NCBI RefSeq assembly: GCF_029433295.1
Contig: NZ_JAQTHV010000006.1
Span: forward strand, 1-33,868
Length of the DNA: 33,868 bases
Origin: Bifidobacterium sp. ESL0784
Lineage (GTDB): Bacteria > Actinomycetota > Actinomycetes > Actinomycetales > Bifidobacteriaceae
Direction of reading: 5' to 3'
Shown piece by piece: positions 14,654 through 23,059 of this stretch (position 1 is the first letter of the stretch; every line of letters starts with the position of its first letter). The notes beneath the pieces are model-generated. The model was not told where the DNA came from. It saw only the letters and a program-made list of their open reading frames with translations, and did no database searches. Made by a program: the position numbers and the translations under genes.

Positions 14654-15565
14654 TTAGGAGAGGACCACAAAGCCCTTCTCGTCGCGGAGCTTCTTGACAC
14701 CGTAGAGGATGTCGAACGTGGTCTGCACGCCGAGATCATCGTGGTCGTAGCTCATCGAGCAGCGAACCGTCAGACCGGAAATCGGGTCTGCAACGACCTG
14801 CTGCACGGTGCCGGAGCCGGCCGGAGCCATGGGAAGCGCGCGGGACGCGAGGATGATGGCACCCGGGTCAAACGCGAGGTTGTTGGTTACCGTGGGGGTA
14901 CCTTCAACGGTGGGCACGAGCTGCGAATCGTGCAGCTGGAGTCCATAGATGCGGCCGAGCTGGCCGGTGGTCACGTCTCCACGGGAACCGTCATTGAACG
15001 CGAAGAAGTTCTGCAGGCTGTCATCGGCGAGCAGCGCGGCGGAGTCCTTGGTGCTCATGACCACGTGGCGGTTGCCGGCGGGCACCTTGTTGTCGGTGAA
15101 CTTCTTGTTGATGGCGCGCAGGGTGGCGGCGTCGATGTTGGTGCCGGCGGTGCCGACGGAGCCGCTGAACTGGCTGTAGATGTTGAACAGGTCGGTTTCC
15201 ACCTGTTCGGCGAGGGCGATGATCTGGGCCTTCACGTATTCCTGCTCGATGAGCGGGGTGCTGACGGCCTTGGCGAAGTCCTCGATCTCGACCGTGACTT
15301 CCTTATGCTTGTCGAGCTTCACTGCCGTGTCGCCCGTGTTCGGCACCTGCTTGGTGACCGGCTGGCCCTGCACCTTGTCGTGCGCCTGCAGCGTGCCGAC
15401 ATAGGGGATGTGCAAAGTATCGCCGAGGTTGAATACGGCGACGTCGGCGTCCTTGGTGACCATCGGCGCGAGGACGATGTTGCTGCGAAGGATCTCCAAC
15501 GCCTCGTTCGCCCACACCTGGGGGATGAAGGGCGCGATCGCTCCCGTGGTGATGTTGTCTGCCAT
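14654..15565 (-). CDS. Major capsid protein
   Basis: A 303-aa shell protein with GAAAGG upstream. Typical pieces are IAPFIPQVWANEALEILRSNIVLAPMVTKD, GDTLHIPYVGTLQAHDKVQGQPVTKQ, the spine-helix region IIALAEQVETDLFNIYSQFSG, RHVVMSTKDSAALLADD and ISGLTVRCSMSYDHDDLGVQTTFDILYGVKKLRDE at the end. This is the HK97-fold subtype close to the P22 coat/gp5-like group. The separate scaffold gene directly upstream agrees with the absence of a long delta domain. Confidence 0.92.
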   Translation of the reverse strand: MADNITTGAIAPFIPQVWANEALEILRSNIVLAPMVTKDADVAVFNLGDTLHIPYVGTLQAHDKVQGQPVTKQVPNTGDTAVKLDKHKEVTVEIEDFAKAVSTPLIEQEYVKAQIIALAEQVETDLFNIYSQFSGSVGTAGTNIDAATLRAINKKFTDNKVPAGNRHVVMSTKDSAALLADDSLQNFFAFNDGSRGDVTTGQLGRIYGLQLHDSQLVPTVEGTPTVTNNLAFDPGAIILASRALPMAPAGSGTVQQVVADPISGLTVRCSMSYDHDDLGVQTTFDILYGVKKLRDEKGFVVLS

Positions 15566-15585
15566 AATGTTTTGTTGCCTTTCGG

Positions 15586-16173
15586 TTAATGAATGCGACC
15601 CTCGGCCATCGCCTTAAGGATCTCTTCCCTGTGATCGTGGTAGAACTTCGGGTCGCTGACCTGCGCCTGCGTGAACACCGGCGGTTCGTTGGAGCCCGTG
15701 CCCACGTTCACGCCGCTCTTCGAAGCGGGTTGCGGGGTCTTGAAATCAAGCAAGGCCTTCACCTGGGCATCCAACGCGTCCTGCGTGGTTGCGGTGAGCA
15801 GGCTGACGGGAATGTTGTTCTTTGCAGCCGTTTCGGCCTGCAAGGACTTGACCTGCTGGGCTTCGAACTCGGCCTTGTACTTCGCGGCCTCATCCTGCGC
15901 CTTCTGCAATTCCGTCTTCTGCGATTCCTGGAACTCGTCGAATTGCCTGGCCTTGTCGGCGTTGGACTTGGCCTGAGCCTCGTTCTTGCGCGACAGCGAC
16001 TTCCACTTCTCGGCTTCCGCCTTCCAATCGGTGACTTCGGTGTTCTGGCCTTCGTTGCCGGTCGTGCCTTCAACGCCCGTTGCGGGATTGGAGGTCTGCT
16101 GGCCTTCGAGGTTTTCAGCGCCGATTCCGGTGTTGCCTGTGGTATCGGTGTTGCCGGTTGTTTGTTCTGCCAT
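15586..16173 (-). CDS. Capsid scaffolding protein
   Basis: A 195-aa protein starting at the ATG with GGAGAAAA upstream. It has a Thr/Gly/Asn-rich N-terminus (1-40), a long charged coiled coil (about 50-115, WKAEAEKWKSLSRKNEAQAK ... LQKAQDEAAKYKAEFEAQQ), and a conserved C-terminal helix-turn (DPKFYHDHREEILKAMAEGRIH) that should bind the coat protein. This domain order and its place just before the capsid gene are diagnostic of phage scaffolds. No protease motif is seen. Confidence 0.88.
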   Translation of the reverse strand: MAEQTTGNTDTTGNTGIGAENLEGQQTSNPATGVEGTTGNEGQNTEVTDWKAEAEKWKSLSRKNEAQAKSNADKARQFDEFQESQKTELQKAQDEAAKYKAEFEAQQVKSLQAETAAKNNIPVSLLTATTQDALDAQVKALLDFKTPQPASKSGVNVGTGSNEPPVFTQAQVSDPKFYHDHREEILKAMAEGRIH

Positions 16174-16235
16174 TGTTGTTTTCTCCGTTTCGGATCTGTG
16201 TTTTGTTGTGGCTGTCCGTTTCGGACGGTCGAAAA

Positions 16236-17375
16236 TCATTTGGTGTTGGCCTTCGGTTTCAGACCGAGGTCGATCTGTTCGCGGTTTGGCCGGCGTAGCA
16301 GGCCGGTGGAATCCGTTAGGCCTTTGAGCTGGGCGCGGTAGTCGTGTATCTTCTTGCGTGCCGCGGCACGCATTTCGGGGGCTGGGGAGGCGAGCAGCAC
16401 ACGCTTCTGGGTGCGTATCCGCCGCTCCAGCTCACGCTGCTGTTGCGACGCCTTCCACATGCGCTCGTCGTCGGCCGACCATTCGCGCGGCTCCTGCAGC
16501 TTGTCGCCTTCATGCCAGGCGACGATGCTGTGTTCGCAGTTCGGATGGAACAATCCGTGCGCCCTTGCCTCGTCTATGGTCGCGTCGGCCCTCGGGTCGG
16601 GTGTGCGGCTTAGGAGTTTGCCTTGCCATGCGAAGCAGCGTGGGCAGGTGTGGACGTGGGTGGGGACGGTGAACAGGGTGATGCCGGCTGCCGTCATGAC
16701 CTGCAGGTGCGCTTCGTTCAATGCGCGGATGGTGGCCGTGCGTACGGCCATTTCCACGTAGCTGGAGAGCTGCCAGTCGCGGCCGGCACGGTCGGTGAAC
16801 CCGGTCGTGCCGTGCTGCAGGAGGTCGGTCATCATCCGCTGCTGCGAGACGCGGATGGGGTCGCCGTTGGCCTGCACGCTATGTGTGGCTGCTCCGGCTG
16901 CGGTCAGCTTGTAGATGTCGTTCTGCTGGCGCAGGATACGGGCACGAATGTTCTTCAGCTCAGTCTGCAAGTCCACTCGTATCGCGTCCGTGGCGCGTTG
17001 GCCGAGCGGCACGGTGAAGTCGAACTGTGGGGGTTCCGGCGGTTGCAGCACCCCGACATGCGACGGTGGCGAAGGCGGTATGCGCTTCGCCTGTTCCGCC
17101 GTTTCATGCCGGACACTGTCCACCAGATTCTCCAACAGCACCGGAGTCTGCGCGTCCAATTGATTGACTATCGCCACGGTCTCCCGTCGCAGCCGTGTGG
17201 CTGCGAACTGGACGCCGGCAACCATGTCCGTACTGCGAACGTAATTGAACGCTTTGCTCAGGGAACGAATCCACATCATGTCGCCCCAAACATACAGGGC
17301 GATGAGCGCGGCGGCAGCGGCATCGGATGATTGCGGCTGCCGCTGGCCTGATTGCTGTGACGGTTGCGTGCTCAC
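16236..17375 (-). CDS. Minor capsid protein (MuF-like, minor capsid 2 family)
   Basis: A 379-aa protein starting at GTG and overlapping the portal stop as GTGA. Residues about 200-290 carry the family core: YVEMAVRTATIRALNEA, then HVHTCPRCFAWQGKL and HGLFHPNCEHS, a Cys/His set (HTCPRC ... HPNC) likely to bind zinc. The N-terminus has an Ala-rich hydrophobic segment (about 18-36). The C-terminal 90 residues are a charged coiled coil (QQQRELERRIRTQKR). MuF-type proteins sit inside the head near the portal and may enter the cell with the DNA. Confidence 0.85.
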   Translation of the reverse strand: MSTQPSQQSGQRQPQSSDAAAAALIALYVWGDMMWIRSLSKAFNYVRSTDMVAGVQFAATRLRRETVAIVNQLDAQTPVLLENLVDSVRHETAEQAKRIPPSPPSHVGVLQPPEPPQFDFTVPLGQRATDAIRVDLQTELKNIRARILRQQNDIYKLTAAGAATHSVQANGDPIRVSQQRMMTDLLQHGTTGFTDRAGRDWQLSSYVEMAVRTATIRALNEAHLQVMTAAGITLFTVPTHVHTCPRCFAWQGKLLSRTPDPRADATIDEARAHGLFHPNCEHSIVAWHEGDKLQEPREWSADDERMWKASQQQRELERRIRTQKRVLLASPAPEMRAAARKKIHDYRAQLKGLTDSTGLLRRPNREQIDLGLKPKANTK

Positions 17376-19009
17376 TGCTTGCTGCCTTCACCGGTCTGCG
17401 GTTCGTCGGTTTTGTAGCCGCCGTGCTGGTCGATTTTGACGCCGCCGGTTGTGCTGCCGTTGTCGGCGACCGCTGAATACAGGTTCGTCGCATCGCTGAT
17501 CGGCAGCATCGACAAATCGGACTTGATGAGCTCGACCTCGGTGTCAACCTTCTCGTCATCCCAATCGGGGTGAAGGATCTGCACGCGGGTCCGCACCGAT
17601 GTGACCTCGGCCGCGTTCAGCAGGTTCAACGTCTGCGCAACGGTGTTGGGCGAATCCGTAGCTGCCGGCGGGAACTCTACCTCAGGCATCATCAAATCAC
17701 CACGTTGAGGGCCGTTGAATACGAAGTTGTTGACGTCGAGCAGGGCCGCATAGAGTCTGCGGAGCTGTGGCCGCCAGTAGAGGATTTTGGAACTGCGGGT
17801 GAGCATCGTGAGACGTTCACGTTGCTGTGCTTCGGTGGCGGTCATGGCCACGTCGCCGGCGCTGCCGAACGTCGAGGCGCTGAACCCGCAAGCCGAGTAG
17901 GCCCGCTCCACGAGTTCCTGACAGGTTTGTTTATGTTCTTCCCAACGGATTGACGGTTGGAAAGTCTCCAGCATCTTGCCCTGGTTCAATGCGCTGCCGG
18001 GCTGGCCATTCAGCGGAGTGAAGATTTCCTGGTCTGCGTTGAATGTCGCACCTTGTCCGGGGCCGTGCTGTTCCAGCATCTGCCGGTTGACGAACACACG
18101 CGCTTTGCCGAGCCTGATGTCACGCATCCAGCTCGTGTACGCCTCATCGAGGGCGTCGAATATTCCCTCGGCTCCCTCGAAGTCGCTGCGTCCCAAGTAC
18201 ATGCCGGCGGGATCATTGCGCAGCCGGCGCTTGGGCTTAACGTTGGGCACGTAGACTGCGGTGAGCATATTGCTGCCGGTGTCGATGCCGGATTGTTCGT
18301 CTACTTCAAGATCTTTGGTGACCGGATGCGTGTCGAGTGGTACCCGATGGCCGAGCATGGTAGGCGAGTTGGACTCGTAGAGCGCATATTCGATGCGTCC
18401 CTTGGTGTAATCCTCCAACAGCCGATAATCGGCTTTCACGTTGCTGATGTGAGGCAGGTCGCTCCAGAAGGTGACGGATTTGAGGTGTCCGCCGAGCCCG
18501 AACACAGGGAGTGCGTGGTCGGGGGAGGCTGCAGTGATAAACGGTTTGTCATCTATGCTTTTGTCCCATTGGATGCGCAGGTAGGTACCGCCGAACACGC
18601 TGGCCAGTTCGCCCGCCTGCAACAGCTCCGCATGGGCACTGTCATCCAACAGGCTGGTGAGCGTGTCGCCGAGCTCCGTTGACTGATCGCTGCCATCATC
18701 GGTGTTGTCGCCGATGTGGATAGTCGGCATTTCAGCAAAGAGTTGCTCGCCGCTCATTCGTGCGATTTCGGCAGGCAGCGGCAGATGAAACTTGACCGGT
18801 CGCTGTTTCGCGTCGGTTGGTGTAGGTGTGCCCCAGAAGAAGCGTTTGACATGGCCGAACAAACCGATAGCGCCGGCTGTTTCGTTCATGTACAGGCTGC
18901 TGAGGGCGGTTTCGTCGCCGGCATACCAGGCGTTCTCGTGCCGGTATTCGTCCTGGATGCGGTTCTCGCTGATCGGTGGCCATAGGGTGTCGTTTTCGGG
19001 CATTGCCAT
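17372..19009 (-). CDS. Portal protein (SPP1 gp6-like)
   Basis: A 545-aa protein with GGAGG upstream of its ATG, 21 bp after the terminase stop. It forms the dodecameric DNA gate of the head. ENAWYAGDETALSSLY near the start, VFGGTYLRIQWD, PDHALPVFG, RALPS-like DALDEAYTSWMRDIRLGKARVFVN, YSACGFSASTFG and MTATEAQQRERLTMLTRSSKILYWRPQLRRLYAALLDV are typical of the SPP1/phi3626-type portal family. The C-terminus is acidic and Gly-rich. Length is normal. Confidence 0.92.
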   Translation of the reverse strand: MAMPENDTLWPPISENRIQDEYRHENAWYAGDETALSSLYMNETAGAIGLFGHVKRFFWGTPTPTDAKQRPVKFHLPLPAEIARMSGEQLFAEMPTIHIGDNTDDGSDQSTELGDTLTSLLDDSAHAELLQAGELASVFGGTYLRIQWDKSIDDKPFITAASPDHALPVFGLGGHLKSVTFWSDLPHISNVKADYRLLEDYTKGRIEYALYESNSPTMLGHRVPLDTHPVTKDLEVDEQSGIDTGSNMLTAVYVPNVKPKRRLRNDPAGMYLGRSDFEGAEGIFDALDEAYTSWMRDIRLGKARVFVNRQMLEQHGPGQGATFNADQEIFTPLNGQPGSALNQGKMLETFQPSIRWEEHKQTCQELVERAYSACGFSASTFGSAGDVAMTATEAQQRERLTMLTRSSKILYWRPQLRRLYAALLDVNNFVFNGPQRGDLMMPEVEFPPAATDSPNTVAQTLNLLNAAEVTSVRTRVQILHPDWDDEKVDTEVELIKSDLSMLPISDATNLYSAVADNGSTTGGVKIDQHGGYKTDEPQTGEGSKQ

Positions 19010-19030
19010 TGATGAGCCTCCTTCAGGGTT

Positions 19031-20356
19031 TCACATGTTCAAGAGTGACTGCCATTCGGTTTCGGTGCTGGCGATGGCGTAGCGGAGTCCGTCAAGGCTG
19101 TGGTCGGCTTGTTTGATGGGCCTGTCGATACCCTGGTCGCTGGCTTTGGGGTCCCAGCAGTAGCCTGGGAATTCCTCGATGAGGCCTTTGCATTTGCTGC
19201 TGATGTGGAGTTTGCCGGTGTCGAGGAGGTTGGCGACCTTGCTGATGCCGTAGCTGACGTTGTTCTCGCCGTCGCCGAGATTCTGTATGCCATCCTGGGC
19301 GAGCTGCACCTTCCATGACGCTGCAGCGGGGTCCACGAATATCCATTCGGGCTGCAACGCCGATTCGTAGGGGAGGTGCGAAGCGTTGAGCCATGTGCGG
19401 AAGCGTCGACTAAGTTCGCCGTCGGTGATGCGGGGATTGCCGGCGCGGCTGTCGTAGCGGAACTCGTCGATAGCGTACAAATCGTGGCCGGTTATTCTGC
19501 CGTATTGGTCGCGGTTGGCGTGGAGGCCGAGCATGATGCCGGTTGAGGCGTTGGTGGTGCCGTAGTCGCAGCCGACCGCGAGGATGCGGATCATCTGGGG
19601 GAGTTGCTGCCAGTCGATGACGTGCTTGTCGGGGTCCCACATGGGGTAGACGGCGCCTTCGGCCGCGACCCATTCTGACTCGATCATCCGCCGATACCAC
19701 AATCCGGTGTATTGGCGTTTCAGTTCCTCGATGTACTGGGGATTGTGCTTGACCAGCCACATGTTGTCCTCGAGGACGAACGTCACGCGGTAGAGGCTCA
19801 AAGCGTTGTCGGAATCTTTGCGATGTTCAACCCCGTTCTTGTCGATCCACAGTCTGGCGCGGTCGAGCCACTTGCGCTTCAGCCAATGCTCAGGCCCTTC
19901 GGGGTTGCATGTGAAGAACAACCGCGCTCCTGGGATACTGAGACGGCTGACCAGCATTGTGAACGCGGACTCGGGTATCACGGCCGCCTCATCAAGCAGG
20001 GCCCCAGCCAGGGTCAGACCCTGTATTTTGGTTTGTGCCTGTGCGTCGTTGAATCCGACGATGAGGCATTCGCGGCCGAATATCGTGCATATGCCCGTCG
20101 CGCGAGTGTATTGGATGCTCTTGGGGCCGAACCATTCAATGAGCGGGTGGATGAGGTTGTTGGCGATGGTACGCTCCGTGCGTCCACCGATAAGCAGCAG
20201 GCCTTGCGGTCCGTGCAGGCAGTAGTGAATCCAGTAGAGTAGGTCGCCGACCGTCTTTCCGCTTCGCACCGCCCCGTCGAAAGCGATAATCTTCGCCCAT
20301 TCGGGTATTTGAATGGCGATTTTGGCCTTGCCGGTGAGAGGTTCGAGACTTGGCAA
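19031..20356 (-). CDS. terL: Terminase large subunit
   Basis: A 441-aa packaging motor and nuclease. The start is TTG at 20356 with GGAGG five bases upstream; no better start exists. The ATPase domain shows Walker A GAVRSGKT (28-35), Walker B GALLDEA (D122-E123) and the coupling motif FFTCNPEGP (147-155). The RNase H-like nuclease domain starts near 255 with D264 in VGCDYGTTNAS, then WIFVDPAAASW and a final Asp in ADHSLDGLRYA. The small terminase is not directly adjacent: a plus-strand gene separates the two. Confidence 0.95.
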   Translation of the reverse strand: MPSLEPLTGKAKIAIQIPEWAKIIAFDGAVRSGKTVGDLLYWIHYCLHGPQGLLLIGGRTERTIANNLIHPLIEWFGPKSIQYTRATGICTIFGRECLIVGFNDAQAQTKIQGLTLAGALLDEAAVIPESAFTMLVSRLSIPGARLFFTCNPEGPEHWLKRKWLDRARLWIDKNGVEHRKDSDNALSLYRVTFVLEDNMWLVKHNPQYIEELKRQYTGLWYRRMIESEWVAAEGAVYPMWDPDKHVIDWQQLPQMIRILAVGCDYGTTNASTGIMLGLHANRDQYGRITGHDLYAIDEFRYDSRAGNPRITDGELSRRFRTWLNASHLPYESALQPEWIFVDPAAASWKVQLAQDGIQNLGDGENNVSYGISKVANLLDTGKLHISSKCKGLIEEFPGYCWDPKASDQGIDRPIKQADHSLDGLRYAIASTETEWQSLLNM

Positions 20357-20416
20357 TTGAGCCTCCGAATTTGCTAAACTTGAGTTGTATTATTCAATGT
20401 CGATTAAGGAGGCAAA

Positions 20417-20629
20417 ATGAAATACAAAATTTTAGGTCCACATAAGCAGGTAATTAAAACGGTGGACAAAGTGGATGAAGTCAAACATGAAGATGGTTTC
20501 ATCTACTTTTCAACAGGTAAGGCCGCTCAGCATGGTCAATTGAGATCTACTGAATACACCCCGATTTACATTATTAAAGATTCATGTGTGTTAGAAATTG
20601 AAGAAGAGGAATCAACTGATTCCGATTGA
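20417..20629 (+). CDS. Small plus-strand protein between the terminase genes, function unknown
   Basis: A 70-aa acidic protein with a very good ribosome site (AAGGAGG, then four bases, then ATG). It begins MKYKILGPHKQVIKTVDKVDEV, has a central beta pattern (DGFIYFSTG ... YTPIYIIKD), and ends EIEEEESTDSD. It is AT-rich compared with both neighbours and is the only plus-strand gene left of the switch. It diverges from the large terminase and converges on the small terminase, overlapping its end by 18 bp. The 60 bp upstream contain TATTAT (20388-20393) as a possible -10, but no well-spaced -35. It looks like a late insertion (moron) or an antisense-acting locus. Confidence 0.72.
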   Translation: MKYKILGPHKQVIKTVDKVDEVKHEDGFIYFSTGKAAQHGQLRSTEYTPIYIIKDSCVLEIEEEESTDSD

Positions 20630-21091
20630 TTTCAAGTAGTCATCGATAACTGTCGTTGAAGCCTCCGATTGCTGATCTACCCGTTCTAAATCAATTGACC
20701 GCTGCAGGGCGATGCCCACACTGGTCATGAGATTGCGGACGACATCGGCCGGAGGCTTCTTCATTTCGTGTTCTAGGTAGGAGCCTGATTGGGTGAACAT
20801 GTATACCGGATAAGGTTTGTGCAGATCCTCGAGTAACGAAGTTGCTTCGTCGAGCAGACGATCTTTGAGTATGGCACGTTTGGCTGCGGCGTCTGCAGTT
20901 TTCGCCATGGTTGCGTTGACGGTTGCTCCACGTTCGAATGACAGTCCCATCAGGTCTGCGTATTTTTTGATGGTGCTGGTGGAGCGGTGGAGTGTTTTGG
21001 CGATGCTGTTGAGGCTTTTGCCTTGTGCGTGGAGTTCGCGTATTTTGTCTTGTTCGGCTTGGGTGACGTTGGGGTGTTTGCGTCGTGCCAT
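20612..21091 (-). CDS. terS: Terminase small subunit
   Basis: A 159-aa DNA-recognition subunit of the packaging enzyme, with AAAGGAGG upstream of the ATG. The N-terminal helix-turn-helix is clear: VTQAEQDKIRELHAQGKSLNSIAKTLHRSTSTIKKYADLMG (9-49). A central helical region (KRAILKDRLLDEATSLLEDLHKP) should form the oligomer ring. The C-terminus (STTVIDDYLKSIGIS) would contact the large subunit. First gene of the late leftward operon, about 180 bp after a candidate promoter. Confidence 0.8.
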   Translation of the reverse strand: MARRKHPNVTQAEQDKIRELHAQGKSLNSIAKTLHRSTSTIKKYADLMGLSFERGATVNATMAKTADAAAKRAILKDRLLDEATSLLEDLHKPYPVYMFTQSGSYLEHEMKKPPADVVRNLMTSVGIALQRSIDLERVDQQSEASTTVIDDYLKSIGIS

Positions 21092-21295
21092 GATTGGCCT
21101 CCTTTCGGTGGCCTTTCATGGCGTGGAGGTATGAGGATGCCGGCAGCCTGCGTGCTTTGGAACCGTTATTTGAACCATGTAGACAGTCTGCCGGCAAGGA
21201 TGTTTGCAATGGGGAAATGAAGAGATGTTTGGAAGGGTTTGCTGTCTTTGCTTACACTTCTTCCACTGCAAGTATCGGTGACAGTTTGGTTTTTG
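21092..21295 (-). other. Non-coding leader before the small terminase
   Basis: A 204-bp gap with no credible gene. It holds the candidate promoter (21271-21299) and an inverted repeat GCCGGCAG / CTGCCGGC enclosing about 40 nt (around 21138-21194). Being just ahead of the small terminase it is also the usual location for a cos or pac recognition site. Neither is provable from the sequence alone. Confidence 0.4.
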
Positions 21296-21299
21296 TCAA
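21271..21299 (-). promoter_or_regulatory. Candidate late promoter (TTGACA-17-GATACT)
   Basis: The minus strand shows a consensus -35 TTGACA (21294-21299), a 17-bp spacer and GATACT (21271-21276) as a 4/6 -10. It starts inside the last codons of the zinc/HTH gene and points at the small terminase and the whole structural operon. It may be activated by that upstream gene product, which is inference from position. Confidence 0.5.
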
Positions 21300-22051
21300 G
21301 CTGCACCTGCGATTTTCAGCCGGTAGATGTCACAGTAGGCGTATTCGGGTTTGCCATCCTGGTTGGTTTGTGGGTTGATTTTGCCGCGTTTAGCCCATTG
21401 GTTGATGGTGTTGCGTCGTATGGTGATGCCCGAATCGGTGAAGGCTTTGCTGATTTCCGAGGCGGTGCCGGTTTTGGATTGGTCGAAGCAGAGTGTCTCG
21501 AGCCGTTTGAGTTTGACGGTTAGGACGCGTTGTTCGGTGCCGCAGATGGGGCAGGTGACCCATTGGTCGCGGCTGCCGGCGGTAAGCATGATGCCACACA
21601 AGGGGTTGGTGCAGGTGCCGATTTCGCGTCGTTCTTCTGGTGGGTCGAGGATGTTGTCGGCTTTCCTGGCAAGGCGTTCGTATTGGGTGAAGTACATTTC
21701 GGCGTCGGGGAATGTGTTGAGGCGTTCTGCTGCGGCGCAGTCGCAGAGCATGTCGAAGAGTGGTTCGGCTGGGGTTTCAGTGCCTTCGAGGATGTGGTAG
21801 AGTTCGCCGGTCGTGCTGTCGATGAGGTCGAGCAGGTCGAGGACTTCGAGCCTGATGGGCGTGGGTGGCACAGCGAGGATAACGCGTCCGGGCTGGTGAC
21901 CGCCTGGGTGGAGTGTGGCGTCGAGGGAGTCGTGGATCTGTGTGAGGTCGCTGGCGATCTGATAGAGGGTGAGGGCGAAGCGGAGTTCGCATTCGTCGCA
22001 GAGGGTGTATGTAGAGTCGGTGGGTTTGTGGCAGTGCTGGCAGGTGTTCAT
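21296..22051 (-). CDS. Zinc-ribbon and helix-turn-helix protein, candidate late regulator
   Basis: A 251-aa protein. The ATG at 22051 has AAGGAAGGG nine bases upstream; the frame stays open further up, with an alternative ATG at 22129 lacking a ribosome site. A first zinc motif is CQHC..CDEC (4-24), a second is CTNPLCG ... CPICG (about 147-174). The C-terminus (about 195-250) is an HTH: TASEISKAFTDSGITIRRNTINQWAKRGKI followed by a MerR/excisionase-like wing ending YRLKIA. Last gene of the early operon and immediately before the candidate late promoter, it is the best candidate for a late transcription activator. No experimental family link is known to me. Confidence 0.72.
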   Translation of the reverse strand: MNTCQHCHKPTDSTYTLCDECELRFALTLYQIASDLTQIHDSLDATLHPGGHQPGRVILAVPPTPIRLEVLDLLDLIDSTTGELYHILEGTETPAEPLFDMLCDCAAAERLNTFPDAEMYFTQYERLARKADNILDPPEERREIGTCTNPLCGIMLTAGSRDQWVTCPICGTEQRVLTVKLKRLETLCFDQSKTGTASEISKAFTDSGITIRRNTINQWAKRGKINPQTNQDGKPEYAYCDIYRLKIAGAA

Positions 22052-22131
22052 GGTTTGTGTCCCTTCCTTGTTGCCGGCTAGAATGGTGATGTCGCTCAGG
22101 GCCCTGCCGGCAAGGCGGGGCTTTGCCATAG

Positions 22132-22596
22132 CTACTGCTTGATGGCTTGCTTCAGTTCTGATGTTGGCGTGTTCCAGATTCTTTCGAATGTTTTGATCTC
22201 CTGTTTCGTGAGCTTGATGTTGGTGGGAAATGGTTTGCCTGGTTTGCGTTGTTGTCGTAGCGGTTTGTAGGGTGTGTGGCTGATGGGTGCGAGCTGGCAG
22301 TCGTGGAGGCTGAGGTATTGGCCGTCCGGCGTGATGCCGTATCGTCCGCTCACGTCCTCGAGTTGGGCTTGTCGTAGTCCTGGTATCCATTGGATGCGGG
22401 TGAGTGGGCGTTGCAGGATGATGGCGATGGTGAGGTTCTGGCCGGTGATGATGCCTGGGTCCCATGATTCCCATACGCCTTGCCTGCAGCTGACGACCCA
22501 TCGGCTGCATCCTTCGCATCGTTGTGCTTCGAGTTTGGCGAGGTTGCCTGGCGGGCAGAGGATGCGCAGCCATGACGGCTTCGGTTCACGCGGCAC
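22132..22596 (-). CDS. Conserved-looking phage protein, function unknown
   Basis: A 154-aa protein from GTG at 22596 with GGAGAAG about nine bases upstream, overlapping the previous gene by 11 bp. It starts PREPKPSWLRILCPPGNLAKLEAQRCEGCSRWVVSC, with three Cys near residues 28-38 (CEGC ... C) that may bind zinc. The middle is beta-rich (NLTIAIILQRPLTRI) and the end basic (LRQQRKPGKPFPTNIKLTKQEIKTFERIW). It belongs to the run of small Cys-containing proteins after the primase. No family is recognised. Confidence 0.62.
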   Translation of the reverse strand: MPREPKPSWLRILCPPGNLAKLEAQRCEGCSRWVVSCRQGVWESWDPGIITGQNLTIAIILQRPLTRIQWIPGLRQAQLEDVSGRYGITPDGQYLSLHDCQLAPISHTPYKPLRQQRKPGKPFPTNIKLTKQEIKTFERIWNTPTSELKQAIKQ

Positions 22597-23059
22597 GGTC
22601 TTGCTTCTCCCAGTACCTGCGTTGTATCTCGTCAGCCCACTTCTGCCACGCTTTCGCACTAACGCATTGGACTGGTTCGAAGCCGAAGCGTTTGATGCAT
22701 TGAGGGCAGACGGAAGTCACGTAAACTGGCTTGTCGCCGTGGATGATGGTGCATCGCTGCATATCGCAGGAAGAACAATGCTGTCCGCACAGATCGCAGG
22801 CCACGTAATCCTGGGTGACGAAATAGCCGGGTTCGGGCGGGTCGATGAAGTTGTTGCCGTCCAGGATGAGACGAAGATTCTTGAGTATCGCCGACGCTTG
22901 GTCAATGTACTGTGCGGCTTGATTCCATTCTTCGAGACCGTCTCTGTCGGCCAGCAGGATGTGGTCGTGGAGCGTGTCCATGTCGGTTCGGGCTTGGTTG
23001 ATTTCGTTGAAGATGGTCAGCGCGAGTTGTTGGCTGACGATCAGATTCTTGTCTGTCAT
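22586..23059 (-). CDS. Cys-rich zinc-type protein, function unknown
   Basis: A 157-aa protein from the ATG at 23059 (weak AAAAAGAA site). The N-terminal half is helical (SQQLALTIFNEINQARTDMDTLHDHILLADRDGLEEW). A dense Cys cluster follows: CDLCGQHCSSCDMQRC (about 92-107) and CPQC (about 123-126), two likely zinc sites. It ends with an amphipathic helix AWQKWADEIQRRYWEKQDRAA. Its first 158 bp are also covered by the C-terminal part of the preceding reading frame. Role unknown; DNA or RNA contact is possible. Confidence 0.68.
   Translation of the reverse strand: MTDKNLIVSQQLALTIFNEINQARTDMDTLHDHILLADRDGLEEWNQAAQYIDQASAILKNLRLILDGNNFIDPPEPGYFVTQDYVACDLCGQHCSSCDMQRCTIIHGDKPVYVTSVCPQCIKRFGFEPVQCVSAKAWQKWADEIQRRYWEKQDRAA

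Noticed and set aside
15589..16341. Plus-strand frame of 250 codons opposite the scaffold gene
   Set aside because: Repetitive Leu/Gly/Arg sequence caused by the coiled-coil codons of the scaffold on the other strand.
20691..21209. Frame of 172 codons overlapping the small terminase on the same strand
   Set aside because: Arg/His/Gln/Pro-rich out-of-frame shadow of terS; the HTH-containing frame with AAAGGAGG is the real gene.
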